Assembly: GCA_963723965.1 (NCBI GenBank)
Contig: CAVRSV010000001.1
Location: 372,001-436,000, forward strand
DNA: 64,000 nt
Source of the DNA: JARRKC01 sp963723965
GTDB lineage: Bacteria; Acidobacteriota; UBA6911; RPQK01; JAPXNP01
Direction of reading: 5' to 3'
In this document: one piece after another, positions 33,432-44,356 of the stretch
Layout of the letters: each line of letters starts with the position of its first letter
Numbering within the stretch: the first letter of the stretch is position 1
Translations under genes and position numbers: made by a program
The notes under the pieces: model-generated
Told to the model about the DNA's origin: nothing
Database searches by the model: none
What the model saw: the letters and a program-made list of their open reading frames with translations, nothing else

Positions 33432-34472
33432 TCAATCGGAGGCCGGTCCGTAGACGAGAACTTTGAAGGAGCCCGGCTTCGGCGACGGTCGCTGGCGGGG
33501 AGCGCCGGCGGGAGTGGGCTCGAATTCGGCCGTGCTCAGGTAGATCCGGTGAGTCAGGGGATCCAGGGCCATCGTCCTGGCGCCCCTCGCTGTGGCGAGG
33601 GTCTGCACGACACGGAGGGTGTTCGGGTCGTCCTCACGGGCGATGGTGACATTGCCCTCGCCGTTCGAACTGAACGCCAGTCCGGTGGCGGGATCGAAGG
33701 CATTTCCGTCCACCCCGGCCCCAATGGGAACGGTGGCGGCGACCCTGCCGTCGGTGCTGTCGAGCATGACCATCAGACGGTTGCTGCAGCCCGCGAACAG
33801 CCGATGGTGACGGGTGTCGATGGCGAGGCCCGAGGCTTCCTCGCCCGGTGCAATAGGCCAGTGCGCGACGACCTGATGGGAGTGAATGTCGATGGCGACG
33901 ACCTCGCTCTTGTCCTCGATGTTGTTGTAGATCCGTCCGGCGTCCGTGTCGAGAACGGCGAACTCGGGTTTACCCGGCAACGGTACGGTAGTGACGACCC
34001 GGCCCGTTTCCGCCTGGAAGACGGTTGCGGAGTGGCCCCGGCCGTCGAAGGTGTAGACCTCCTTCGTGGCAGGCACGTAGAGAATGGCGTCGGGATTCTC
34101 TCCGGTATCCACCTTGGAGAGGGTCTGGTTTGTCTTCAGGTCGAAGATGCTCGCCTTGTTCTCGCGGCCGTTGCTCGTGAAGCCGCGTCCCAGTTCGGGA
34201 GCGAGTGCGATTCCGTGCACTCCGGGTGTATCGGAGATCTCCCCGGCGACTGCGTTCTTCTCCAGATCGATCACCACAACCTTGGTGGAGTGGGAGACAT
34301 ACAGTCGCCGCGCTCCCGGCTCGACGGTCAGGTAGTCCCAGCCGCCCTCGCCTCCGATGTGAATCTCGGTGATGAACTGATAGGCGGTGTCGGCGGCCTT
34401 CAGTCCCGACCCTGCAGTCACGGACAGGGCTGCCAGTACGAAAATGCGGAAGAAACCGTGTCGATTGCTCAT
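33432..34472 (-). CDS. Secreted YncE-like beta-propeller protein
   Basis: 346 aa from MSNRHG with GGAGG upstream; the longer open frame lacks a signal. The signal peptide ends near GLKA. Repeated blades are seen: ARRLYVSHSTKVVVIDLEKN, GVHGIALAPELGRGFTS, ATKEVYTFDGRGHSATVFQAETG (in parts), PGKPEFAVLDTDAGRIYNN and GVDGNAFDPATGLAFSSNGEG. This is a seven-bladed YncE/SMP-30-like propeller found in exported proteins of many soil bacteria. Its binding partner is unknown. Confidence 0.85.
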   Translation of the reverse strand: MSNRHGFFRIFVLAALSVTAGSGLKAADTAYQFITEIHIGGEGGWDYLTVEPGARRLYVSHSTKVVVIDLEKNAVAGEISDTPGVHGIALAPELGRGFTSNGRENKASIFDLKTNQTLSKVDTGENPDAILYVPATKEVYTFDGRGHSATVFQAETGRVVTTVPLPGKPEFAVLDTDAGRIYNNIEDKSEVVAIDIHSHQVVAHWPIAPGEEASGLAIDTRHHRLFAGCSNRLMVMLDSTDGRVAATVPIGAGVDGNAFDPATGLAFSSNGEGNVTIAREDDPNTLRVVQTLATARGARTMALDPLTHRIYLSTAEFEPTPAGAPRQRPSPKPGSFKVLVYGPASD

Positions 34473-34719
34473 GCGACCTCCGAGGCGTCGAGCCGATGGA
34501 CGGCTCCGGAAATGAGGATGCGCCCCCTGCGGTCCCGGTCCGGACACAGGAGGGGTCAGAGACAGCTTACGGCCGGTGAGAGACGGTCTGCAAGCGATCA
34601 ACGGCCGGTGTCCCTGCGGGCTCCCGGCGCCCGCCGGAGCCATTCGCGCCGAGAGGCAAGATCTTGCTTGACATTTCGTTGGATATAGGAAGATGGTGCC
34701 TCGAACCATCAGGACGAAA

Positions 34720-34996
34720 AGGGGTGGCTGTCAGCGGCCGGGACGACGCAGTGAAGGAGGTCCTCTGGGCGAACTTCCTTCGCATCGACCAGGCCCCCAC
34801 CCAGGAGTGCGGATTCGAACTCGACGGCTGAATCCGTGTTGAGAATGGAGAGCACATCATGACGACGCGATCTCTCCGTCGGTCCTTTCTGAGCCAGAGT
34901 GCCGTTCCGGGTGGTTCGGGGCCGACGGAGAACCGGAAACCCAGATGTTGCGCTACCTCAAACGCAGCGGCTTCGTGGAACTGCAGAAGATTTGAC
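34720..34996 (+). pseudogene. Possible coding remnants in an intergenic stretch
   Basis: Three short pieces look like protein but do not join: GRDDAVKEVLWANFLRIDQ ending at a TGA near 34830; MTTRSLRRSFLSQSAV, Tat-like, at 34859; and MLRYLKRSGFVELQKI ending at TGA (34993-34995). They use different frames. No family could be named. The rest of 34473-35042 shows nothing recognisable. Confidence 0.3.
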
Positions 34997-35042
34997 CACT
35001 CCAATTAGGCGATCGATGACTGGCAGAAGAGGGAGAGACACC

Positions 35043-35528
35043 ATGCAATCGATGAAATTGTTGCTGACATTCGCCTTGGGTTTGATCCTGGTCGGCCTTG
35101 TCCAGGCCTCCGCTACGAACCTGACCGAAGCTGAAAAGGCCCGCGTGGAACGAGAGGTCCTGGCGGCCAACTCCGAGATGAACAAAGCAGCGGAGAGTCT
35201 CGATGTCGGAGAGTTCTTTGACTCGATCCTGGACGAGGCAAAGGGTCCGATCATCCAGGATGGTTTGCTCTTTCCGACCCGGGGTGAGGCAAAGGCGGTG
35301 GTGGAGAGAGGATACCAGGGTGTTCAATCCCTGACGCGGAAGTTCCAGCAGACCTATGTGACCGTCCTGTCGACGGATACAGCTCTTTTGACTGCCTCGG
35401 GAACTTCAAAAGTGGGACTCATGGATGGTCGCACACTGGAGGCGCCTTTTGCGGTGTCCCTGGTGTTCGTCCTCAGGGACGGTCAATGGAAGGTGATCCA
35501 GGGGCACTATTCCGTCCCCAACCGCTAG
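35043..35528 (+). CDS. Secreted NTF2-like (SnoaL/DUF4440) protein
   Basis: 161 aa from MQSMKL, with GAGGGAGAG upstream. A signal peptide ends near VQASA. The body is a short NTF2-fold: TEAEKARVEREVLAANSEMNKAAESLDVGEFFDSI (in parts), TRGEAKAVVERGYQGVQSL, YVTVLSTDTALLTASG and LVFVLRDGQWKVIQGHYS. Such proteins bind small ligands or act as isomerase-like enzymes; the ligand here is unknown. It is followed by two hairpins and a MarR gene. Confidence 0.75.
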   Translation: MQSMKLLLTFALGLILVGLVQASATNLTEAEKARVEREVLAANSEMNKAAESLDVGEFFDSILDEAKGPIIQDGLLFPTRGEAKAVVERGYQGVQSLTRKFQQTYVTVLSTDTALLTASGTSKVGLMDGRTLEAPFAVSLVFVLRDGQWKVIQGHYSVPNR

Positions 35529-35556
35529 ATGTCCCCGACGTCTGTGGCGAAGTAAT

Positions 35557-35603
35557 CCAGGCTTCCAGCCTGGTGTGTTCAGCGGGCTTCCAGCCCGCTG
35601 AAC
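35557..35603. repeat. Tandem hairpins sharing a GGCTTCCAGCC core
   Basis: Hairpin 1: CCAGGCT-TCC-AGCCTGG (35557-35573). Hairpin 2: GTTCAGCGGGCT-TCC-AGCCCGCTGAAC (35577-35588 / 35592-35603), a perfect 12-bp stem. Both have the same loop and inner core, 3 bp apart. It follows the NTF2-like stop by 28 bp. It may terminate that gene, but the paired design looks like a dispersed palindromic (REP/BIME-type) element. Confidence 0.7.
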
Positions 35604-35660
35604 GGCCCCATGGCCGTTTCTGCAGACTCTGAAACAGCGGGGGGCTTCGACGTGAGCGAC

Positions 35661-36104
35661 ATGAAGCACCAGAGCCAGGGCGGGTTCCTGCTGGCCAAAG
35701 TGCATCAACTGGGCGGCCGCATCTTCGCCCGCATGCTCAAGGAGCACGGCGTGGAACAGCTCAACCCGGCCCAGGGGCGGATCATGTTCGTTCTGTGGCA
35801 ACAGGATGGCATCCCCATCACCGAACTGTCGCGCCGTACCAAGCTCGACAAATCCACCCTGACCAGCATGCTCGACCGGCTGGAAGAGTCGGGGCTCGTC
35901 CGACGGGTCCCCTCCACCCGCGACCGCCGCACGACCCTGATCGAACGCACGCAAAAGGACAGGGAACTGGAAGGCCGCTACGTGGAGGTCTCCCGGCACA
36001 TGACGGAAGTCTTCTATCGCGGCTTCAGCGCGCAGGCGATCGAACGGTTCGAGTCGGATTTGGCCAGAATCCTCGAGAACCTCGAGGATTGCGAGGGGAG
36101 CTGA
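35661..36104 (+). CDS. MarR-family transcriptional regulator
   Basis: 147 aa from MKHQSQGGF; ATG 35610 and GTG 35652 in the same frame are alternatives, but the family usually begins near this methionine. Winged helix: LNPAQGRIMFVLWQQDGIPITELSRRTKLDKSTLTSMLDRLEESGLVRRVPSTRDRRT (cited in parts). This is one of two MarR proteins in the window and is clearly different from the one at 32.9 kb. Neither inducer nor target is evident. Confidence 0.88.
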   Translation: MKHQSQGGFLLAKVHQLGGRIFARMLKEHGVEQLNPAQGRIMFVLWQQDGIPITELSRRTKLDKSTLTSMLDRLEESGLVRRVPSTRDRRTTLIERTQKDRELEGRYVEVSRHMTEVFYRGFSAQAIERFESDLARILENLEDCEGS

Positions 36105-36167
36105 GATAGGCGCCTGCTCCTGGCTGCACGGCGCCGTCTCCAAATCGTAAATCGCAAATCTCAGATC

Positions 36168-36343
36168 TCAAGTCGTTTTCGGCAATTCGCCGAGGATCTT
36201 CTCCAGCGCCCTCTCTTTCGCCTTCAGCTTCTCCCGAAAATCCATGATGTCCGTCGCCGAGATCTCCATCCGGAGGTCGGACAGGTACTCGCGCAACACG
36301 TCTCTCAGGGCAGCGGCTTCCTCAGCCGAAAGCTTCAGTTCGA

Positions 36344-36347
<4 letters not shown>
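36168..36347 (-). CDS. Small helical protein coupled to the pyrophosphatase
   Basis: 59 aa: it begins MIELKLSAEEAAALRDVL and ends KILGELPKTT. Heptad-like spacing of Leu/Ile in REKLKAKERALEKIL suggests two helices or a coiled coil. Its ATG overlaps the hppA stop (ATGA), so translation is coupled. The sequence has a natural amino-acid pattern and no frame problems. The function is unknown. Confidence 0.7.
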
Positions 36348-38822
<2,475 letters not shown>

Positions 38823-38937
38823 CAAGAACCCCCTGTGATGAATCGTGTCGCTTCTCTCTCGCCCAAGCAGGATGCTATGTCGGGGTGACACACCCGTCAA
38901 GGCAGCAAGGTTGGGCGCCCCGCGATGATGGGTCGCT

Positions 38938-38968
38938 AATAGGTGACACGCACGTAATAGCCTCGTAA
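38938..38968 (+). repeat. Left arm of a 31-bp inverted repeat
   Basis: AATAGGTGACACGCACGTAA plus T, three differing bases, then CTCGTAA. The reverse complement recurs at 41054-41084 with 28 of 31 bases the same. The pair encloses the ECF sigma/anti-sigma/secreted-protein genes and nothing else. No transposase is present. Confidence 0.75.
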
Positions 38969-39075
38969 GTGCCTATCAATAAAGGATTCCAGTCCAGGTC
39001 TGGTACCGATATCACTTCCGAGCCAGAATGGACCGTTAACAAAACGGCGGCGTCCTGCGTCCTCACACGCGACTG

Positions 39076-39573
39076 ATGAAAGTTGATTCGGCCAGCTTCG
39101 AAACGATCTACCGACTCCATTTCGACGCCCTCTATCGTTTCGTTCTCGCCAACACGCGCAACCGGGCCGACTGTGAGGAAATCCTCCAGGAGACATTCTT
39201 GAAGCTCTACACGCATCTTAGATCCATCCAGAACCCTCGCGGCTGGCTGTTTCGCTGTGCCAACAACCTCATCGTCGACGGCTCCCGTCGACGGCCGCTG
39301 AGCGGAGACCAGCCGGAGTGCCTTGCGAGTGCATCACCCTCACCCGAAATCATGGCTGGTTACAAGGAGCGCCGGTTGCACATTCTCGAGGCACTCGCCG
39401 GATTGGTCGAGACCCAGCGCCGGTGTCTGACGCTGCGGGAGTACGGCGGGCTGAGCTATCGGGAAATTGCCGATACGTTGGGTCTGAGCGTGGACGAAGT
39501 GAAAGTCCACATTTATCGGGCCCGGAAGAACCTGAGAAGAGAACTGGAGGGACTTCGTGAAGAATTGTCCTGA
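39076..39573 (+). CDS. ECF-family RNA polymerase sigma factor
   Basis: 165 aa. Region 2: FETIYRLHFDALYRFVLANT, DCEEILQETFLKLYTHL, PRGWLFRCANNLIVDGSRR. Region 4: LVETQRRCLTLREYGGLSYREIADTLGLSVDEVKVHIYRARKNL (in parts). No region 3, as usual for ECF. It overlaps the next gene, an anti-sigma factor, by 17 bp. It would direct RNA polymerase to a small set of envelope-stress or similar promoters. The downstream secreted protein is likely a target or the signal. Confidence 0.95.
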   Translation: MKVDSASFETIYRLHFDALYRFVLANTRNRADCEEILQETFLKLYTHLRSIQNPRGWLFRCANNLIVDGSRRRPLSGDQPECLASASPSPEIMAGYKERRLHILEALAGLVETQRRCLTLREYGGLSYREIADTLGLSVDEVKVHIYRARKNLRRELEGLREELS

Positions 39574-40057
39574 ACCCGAGATCTGGAGCGCCTTCATCGA
39601 CGGAGAGATCGATGGCGCGGAACTCCAATATCTGAAGGCACATCTGGAGAGGTGCGTCGCCTGCCGTCACGTAGTGGCGAATCTCGCGTCCTGCGCGCGC
39701 GCCCTCGGCGAACTCCCGATCCCCGAAGGCCGAAGAGAGGAGATCCTTGCCGCCGTCGTGGCGCGCGCAGCCAAGCGCACTGTGCAGATTCCAATGTCGA
39801 TTGCAGCGGCCGCGATGCTTCTCCTGGCGCTGTCGCTGCTCGTGAATCTCTATCTCATGACGGCAGGCAGCCGCGAATCCCGTCTCCCGGAACGAAAGCC
39901 GGTGGTGTCCGAGGAGTATCGTGCGGAAGTCAGGCCGCCGGACCCCGAGCTCGAGCGCAAACTGGAACGATTTCAGCTGCTGCAAAAGCCGGTCATTCTG
40001 GTACGCCCGGCGCCGTCGAGACCAGAACGAGGAGGGGATGATGATCAGCGCCCATGA
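39557..40057 (+). CDS. Zinc-finger anti-sigma factor, single-pass membrane protein
   Basis: 166 aa starting at GTG in the overlap with the sigma gene. N-terminal zinc-binding anti-sigma domain: PEIWSAFIDGEIDGAEL, then HLERCVACRHV (H-x3-C-x2-C). A transmembrane helix (IPMSIAAAAMLLLALSLLVNLY) is followed by a short periplasmic part rich in Pro/Arg/Glu. It holds the ECF factor inactive until an envelope signal. Order and overlap are typical of a co-transcribed sigma/anti-sigma pair. Confidence 0.88.
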   Translation: MKNCPEPEIWSAFIDGEIDGAELQYLKAHLERCVACRHVVANLASCARALGELPIPEGRREEILAAVVARAAKRTVQIPMSIAAAAMLLLALSLLVNLYLMTAGSRESRLPERKPVVSEEYRAEVRPPDPELERKLERFQLLQKPVILVRPAPSRPERGGDDDQRP

Positions 40058-41012
40058 ATTTTTATGTATTCTCCCGCACTGCAGCTCGCGGACAGGCTTT
40101 CGCTCAGAATTCCAACGCCGGAGGAACTGGCATTGGTTTGACCAACTTGGGGCGTGGCTCATCGCCGGTACTGCCCTGTGCTTCTCCCTGATATTGTGCC
40201 CCGGCGTCGCATGGGCGGCAGAGCTCGAACTGAATCGCGACCCCATCCTGGTGATGGACCTGCAAGAGTGTTTTGTCGAGCTGGATGCCGAGGGTTCGGT
40301 CATTCCGCTGGGTCACAGCACAGGAAGCCTCGGCCTGAGATCGGGACATAGTGCCGGAAAGATCCAGGGCATTGCTCTCAGCGGAAACCGGAAGGCGAAC
40401 ATCGAGACTTCCCTTCTCGATCTGGATAGAGCGGGAGTCTCGATTCGAGTCGTCGTGTCGGAAGCAGCCGGGCATCGCGTGCTGACGGACGCGACCCGGT
40501 CACTGAAATGGAAGCAGGAATTCCTGATCGTGATCGGCGACTCGAAGTCCGACGGTTCCAAGCTTGCGCTCCAACTTACTCCGACTCCGCGCCGGATCGA
40601 GCCCATCGTGGACTTTCCCGGCCAACTCCTGGAGTGGGGGGCTCGAGATCCGCTCTACATCGTGAACCGTTACGACCTGCGATCGCGAGGTGCTGGGGCG
40701 GTCGCTGGGGGAGACCCGACGGCGTCTCCCGACGAAATCCAGGCACTGATGATCTTCGATCCGAAATACGGCGATTTTACTCTCTCCTACCAGCAGTTCC
40801 CAGGTTCCGTTCTTGCCGGCTATATCGAGAACGAGCGGATCGTCTTCCAGTGGGGAGACGATCTCTTCGAGTTGATCTCCAGCTCGGCTCCGGTCATGCC
40901 CAAAGGGAAGTGGAGCCTGTATGTGAAGAGGGTCGACCACAAGCCCAACGGTCCCGGAGGCGTCGGACTCGGCGCCATGGAGGGGCCTCCCTCGAAGTTC
41001 CAGTCGAGGTAA
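40041..41012 (+). CDS. Secreted protein of unknown family, third gene of the ECF cassette
   Basis: 323 aa from the ATG at 40041 (a second ATG is at 40038), with GGAGGGG upstream; it overlaps the anti-sigma gene by 17 bp. A late signal helix (LIAGTALCFSLILCPGVAWA) follows a basic leader of about 30 residues. The mature part is beta-rich: ELELNRDPILVMDLQECFVE, LLDLDRAGVSIRVVVSEAAG, RIEPIVDFPGQLLEWG, LMIFDPKYGDFTLSYQQFPG and FQWGDDLFELISSS. No family recognised. It is probably the extracytoplasmic effector or sensor of the pair. Confidence 0.75.
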   Translation: MISAHEFLCILPHCSSRTGFRSEFQRRRNWHWFDQLGAWLIAGTALCFSLILCPGVAWAAELELNRDPILVMDLQECFVELDAEGSVIPLGHSTGSLGLRSGHSAGKIQGIALSGNRKANIETSLLDLDRAGVSIRVVVSEAAGHRVLTDATRSLKWKQEFLIVIGDSKSDGSKLALQLTPTPRRIEPIVDFPGQLLEWGARDPLYIVNRYDLRSRGAGAVAGGDPTASPDEIQALMIFDPKYGDFTLSYQQFPGSVLAGYIENERIVFQWGDDLFELISSSAPVMPKGKWSLYVKRVDHKPNGPGGVGLGAMEGPPSKFQSR

Positions 41013-41053
41013 TAAGTGCCAGACCTGCTCCAGAAGTGAGTGTTCGCAGGGGT

Positions 41054-41084
41054 TTACGAGCGAATTACGTGCGTGTCACCTATT
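41054..41084 (-). repeat. Right arm of the 31-bp inverted repeat
   Basis: TTACGAG, three differing bases, then ATTACGTGCGTGTCACCTAT plus T: the reverse complement of the copy at 38938-38968. It lies 41 bp after the last cassette gene and 45 bp before the DUF1080 gene. Confidence 0.75.
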
Positions 41085-41129
41085 TGGGGACCCTTGCGGG
41101 GTGATGCCTGCTGCCGGAGAATGGAGGCC

Positions 41130-41807
41130 ATGCTGTTGCGGATCTTCGTTTCTCTCTTGGCACTGGGTTCAGTGGCGGCGGGCGGTCAGACCGTGTCGCT
41201 TTTCAATGGCAAGGATCTTTCGGGCTGGACGGCGGATGTCCCGGCGGCGGACAACGACGCTGCGGTTTCACCGAGCTTCATCGTGCGCGACGGGCTGCTG
41301 GTCAGCATGGGCGAGCCGCGGGGCCACCTGATCACCGACCGGTCCTTCTCGAACTACCGGTTGGACGTGGAGTACCGCTTCCCGGGCAAGGGAGGCAACT
41401 GCGGCGTTCTGGTGCACGCGTCCACGCCGCGGGCCCTCTACGACATGTTTCCCCAGTCTATCGAAGTGCAAATGCAGGCCGGCGACGCCGGGGACTTCTG
41501 GTGCATCCGGGAGAACATCGAGGTGCCGGACATGGAGAAGCGCCGACCGCGCAAGGAAGGGCAGTCGTACGGGGGTGGTCCGGAGGATGCCCGACGTATC
41601 CTCAACCTGACCGACGGATCGGAGAAGCCCCTGGGCCAGTGGAACCACATGGTCATCGAGTGCCGCGGGCGCGAGATCAAGGTCTGGGTCAACGATGACC
41701 TCGTCAATGACGGCGTCAATGCCACCGCCTCCTCTGGAAAGATCGCACTCCAGGCCGAGGGGACCGAAGTGGAATTCCGCCGGGTGGACCTGACGCCCCT
41801 CGACTGA
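41130..41807 (+). CDS. Secreted DUF1080 (3-keto-disaccharide hydrolase-like) protein
   Basis: 225 aa from MLLRIF with GGAGG 4 bp upstream. Signal peptide ends near VAAGG. Concanavalin-like domain: VSLFNGKDLSGWTADV, DGLLVSMGEPRGHLITDRSF, YRLDVEYRFPGKGGNCGVLVH (in parts), QSIEVQMQAGDAGDFW, GQWNHMVIECRGREIKVWVND and GKIALQAEGTEVEFRRVDLTPL (in parts). This is the DUF1080/3-keto-disaccharide hydrolase family, common in Planctomycetota, Bacteroidota and Acidobacteriota, acting on exported glycosides. It is a stand-alone gene here. Confidence 0.9.
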   Translation: MLLRIFVSLLALGSVAAGGQTVSLFNGKDLSGWTADVPAADNDAAVSPSFIVRDGLLVSMGEPRGHLITDRSFSNYRLDVEYRFPGKGGNCGVLVHASTPRALYDMFPQSIEVQMQAGDAGDFWCIRENIEVPDMEKRRPRKEGQSYGGGPEDARRILNLTDGSEKPLGQWNHMVIECRGREIKVWVNDDLVNDGVNATASSGKIALQAEGTEVEFRRVDLTPLD

Positions 41808-41955
41808 TTGGGCGCCGGCAAATCTCGGAAGTGGGGCACCGAATTTCGGGAAGGGCGCGAATGCGGATTGGGGGTCTCCCGTTGGCGGTTTCACCCTCCC
41901 CAGCCAAGGCGGCTTCGCCGCTGTCTGCGCCGTGATTGAAGTGTTCCGGACTGTT

Positions 41956-44163
41956 TCAACCCGATGGGCCTTGTTGGCGTCGGAGGAACCGCTGCCGGCC
42001 GACGACCAGGCGGATGCGGTCGTAGCTGGACTGGCCTTCCAGCGCCTCGAAGATCGGCGCAAGCTTCTCCGTTCCGACCTTCTCGACGATCTCCAGGATG
42101 CGCTCCTGCTCCGTTGCGGGAACCCAGGGGCGGAGATCTGCGACCTCCCCCGTCTCCACCATCTCCGCCAGGTAGGTCCAGACGGTAGACACGGCGCGTC
42201 CGATGGCACCCGCGACCTCCTCGACGGGCACCCCTTCGGCCAGAAGCTCGCATGCCTTCTGTTTGGACCCAGCCTTCTTGGACGGTCGCTTCGCCGCCCG
42301 ATGCCCGCTTGTCTGCTCAAGGGCGGGATGTTGAAGGCCGTCTGCTGAAATGCTGCGCGGGTGCTTTTGGAGTGCGCCCAGAAACCGAGGTCCGAAATCG
42401 CGCAGTCTTTTCTCCCCGACGCCGGAGATCTCACTGAGTGTCTCCAGACTGTCGGGATGACGCGCGGCCATTTCCCGCAGCGTCGCATCGCTGAAGACCA
42501 GGAAAGCCGGGACCCCTCGCTCATCGGCAATCAGGCGTCGCAAGGCCCGCAGCTTCTCGAAAAGAAGCGGGTCGAAATGTCCCCAGGTCTCGGAGGCGCT
42601 CGTGACCGGAACCGACTTCTCCTCCCGGGGTCTGCGCAAGCACACCGAGCGGCGTCCTTTCAGGACTTCTGCCGACTGGGCGTTCAGCCGCAGCACGGGC
42701 CGGTCTCCCCCAGTCCGTTCGAGGAGTTCCTGGTCGAGCAGTTGATGGATCAGGTCCCGGATGACCGGACCCGACAGATCCCCCAGGATGCCGTATGTGG
42801 ACAGGCGGTCGTGTCCGAAGTTGTGAATGCGCTCCAGATCTGCTCCTCGCAGGAAATCGGCGAGGTAGTTCACGCCGTAGCGCTGCTCGAGGCGGTAGAC
42901 GCCGGAGAGGATCTTTCGGGCCGTCTCGGTCGATTCGGGAAAGCTGTCGATTTCGCCCAGACAGACGTCGCACGCTCCGCAGTCGCTGCGAGGGTAGTCC
43001 TGGCCGAAATAGCGGGCGAGCTGTCGGTGCCTGCAATCGGCGGCTCCGCAGAAACGCTGCATGTCGGCGAGCAGGGCCAACTGGGCTGCCTGGACTTCCG
43101 GCTCCGCCTCGGCGCTGCTCAGGGAGATCAGATGCTCCCAGCGGATGACGTCGGCGTATGAATAGAAGAGCACGCACTCGGCTTCGAGTCCGTCGCGGCC
43201 GGCCCGCCCCGTCTCCTGCTGATACTGTTCTACGGACTTGGGCAATGACGCATGGATGATGCAGCGGACGTTGCTGCGATCGATTCCCATTCCGAAGGCG
43301 ACCGTCGCGGCGATCACGTTCGTCTTCTCCTGGGCGAAGGCTTCCTGGGCCCGGGTACGGTCCTTCGAATCCATTCCGGCGTGGTAATGGGCGGCGGGTA
43401 TCCCCCGCCGGACGAGATAGGCGGCCATCGACTCGGTGTCGTCCCGGCTCAGGCAGTAGATGATCACGGCCTCGGACGGGTGGCGCCGGATCACCGCTTC
43501 GACGCTCTGATTGAGTCTCGCCTTGGGGCGAATCCGATAGGTGAGATTGGGCCGGTCGAACGTCCCCACCAGGATCGAAGGCTCGGCGAGACTCAGCTGC
43601 CGAACGATGTCCTCCCGGACGCGCGGCGTGGCGGTCGCGGTATAGGCATGAATGCTGAGGTCGGGATATGTTTCCTTGAGAGAGTTCAGGCGTCGGTAGT
43701 CGGGCCGGAAGTCATGTCCCCAGTGACTGATGCAGTGCGCTTCGTCTACGGCAACGGCCGAGGTCCGAAGGTCGGCGAGCAGCTGCCGGGCGCTGTCGGT
43801 CTGCAGGCGCTCCGGGGACATGAAGAGCAGGCGGTACTGCCCTTCCCGGGCACGGCTTCGGACCTCTCGGCGTTCCTGCCAGGACATCCCGCTGTGGAGG
43901 GTGGCCGCCGGATAGCCCAGCAGGCGCAGTCCGTCCACCTGGTCCTTCATCAGGGAGATCAGTGGAGAGATGACGACGTCCACGCCGTCCCTGAGCAGGG
44001 GCGGGATCTGGTAGCAGAGGGACTTCCCTCCTCCGGTCGGCAGGACCACCAGCGAATCGCGCCCCTGGAGCCCCGCCTCGATGGCCTCCAGTTGCAGGGG
44101 GCGCAGCGTGTCATAGCCCCAGAAGTGACGGAGTTGGTCCAGGACTTTGGCGTGCAAACTCAC
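41956..44163 (-). CDS. recQ: ATP-dependent DNA helicase RecQ
   Basis: 735 aa. Start chosen at GTG (44161-44163) with AAGGAG about 8 bp before; a TTG 14 codons upstream is also open. Helicase core: LRPLQLEAIEAGL (Q motif), VVLPTGGGKSLCYQIP (Walker A), AVDEAHCISHWGHDFRPDY (DEAH), TATATPRVREDIV, IIYCLSRDDTESMA and YQQETGRAGRDG. Zinc site CGAADCRH...CGACDVC, RQC winged helix, HRDC domain (LRALRRLIADERGVPAFLVF) and a final helix-turn-helix-like part (ELLAEGVPVEEVAGAIGRAV). A 3'-5' helicase for recombination repair. Single gene, no frame problems. Confidence 0.95.
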   Translation of the reverse strand: MSLHAKVLDQLRHFWGYDTLRPLQLEAIEAGLQGRDSLVVLPTGGGKSLCYQIPPLLRDGVDVVISPLISLMKDQVDGLRLLGYPAATLHSGMSWQERREVRSRAREGQYRLLFMSPERLQTDSARQLLADLRTSAVAVDEAHCISHWGHDFRPDYRRLNSLKETYPDLSIHAYTATATPRVREDIVRQLSLAEPSILVGTFDRPNLTYRIRPKARLNQSVEAVIRRHPSEAVIIYCLSRDDTESMAAYLVRRGIPAAHYHAGMDSKDRTRAQEAFAQEKTNVIAATVAFGMGIDRSNVRCIIHASLPKSVEQYQQETGRAGRDGLEAECVLFYSYADVIRWEHLISLSSAEAEPEVQAAQLALLADMQRFCGAADCRHRQLARYFGQDYPRSDCGACDVCLGEIDSFPESTETARKILSGVYRLEQRYGVNYLADFLRGADLERIHNFGHDRLSTYGILGDLSGPVIRDLIHQLLDQELLERTGGDRPVLRLNAQSAEVLKGRRSVCLRRPREEKSVPVTSASETWGHFDPLLFEKLRALRRLIADERGVPAFLVFSDATLREMAARHPDSLETLSEISGVGEKRLRDFGPRFLGALQKHPRSISADGLQHPALEQTSGHRAAKRPSKKAGSKQKACELLAEGVPVEEVAGAIGRAVSTVWTYLAEMVETGEVADLRPWVPATEQERILEIVEKVGTEKLAPIFEALEGQSSYDRIRLVVGRQRFLRRQQGPSG

Positions 44164-44356
44164 TTGCGGCTTCTCCTTCTCATTCTGCGTTATCTCCCAC
44201 TCCAAAATAACGCACGCATGGAATAAATCTGCAACGCGCGGAAGCCGGCCTCCCGCCCCGCACGATCGCCTGCCTCCGCTGGACTACTGCGGCAGGACCC
44301 TCCATGCAGGTTGACGATGTCGGACTGGTCCAGACAGAATCCTACCCGAAACCCGA

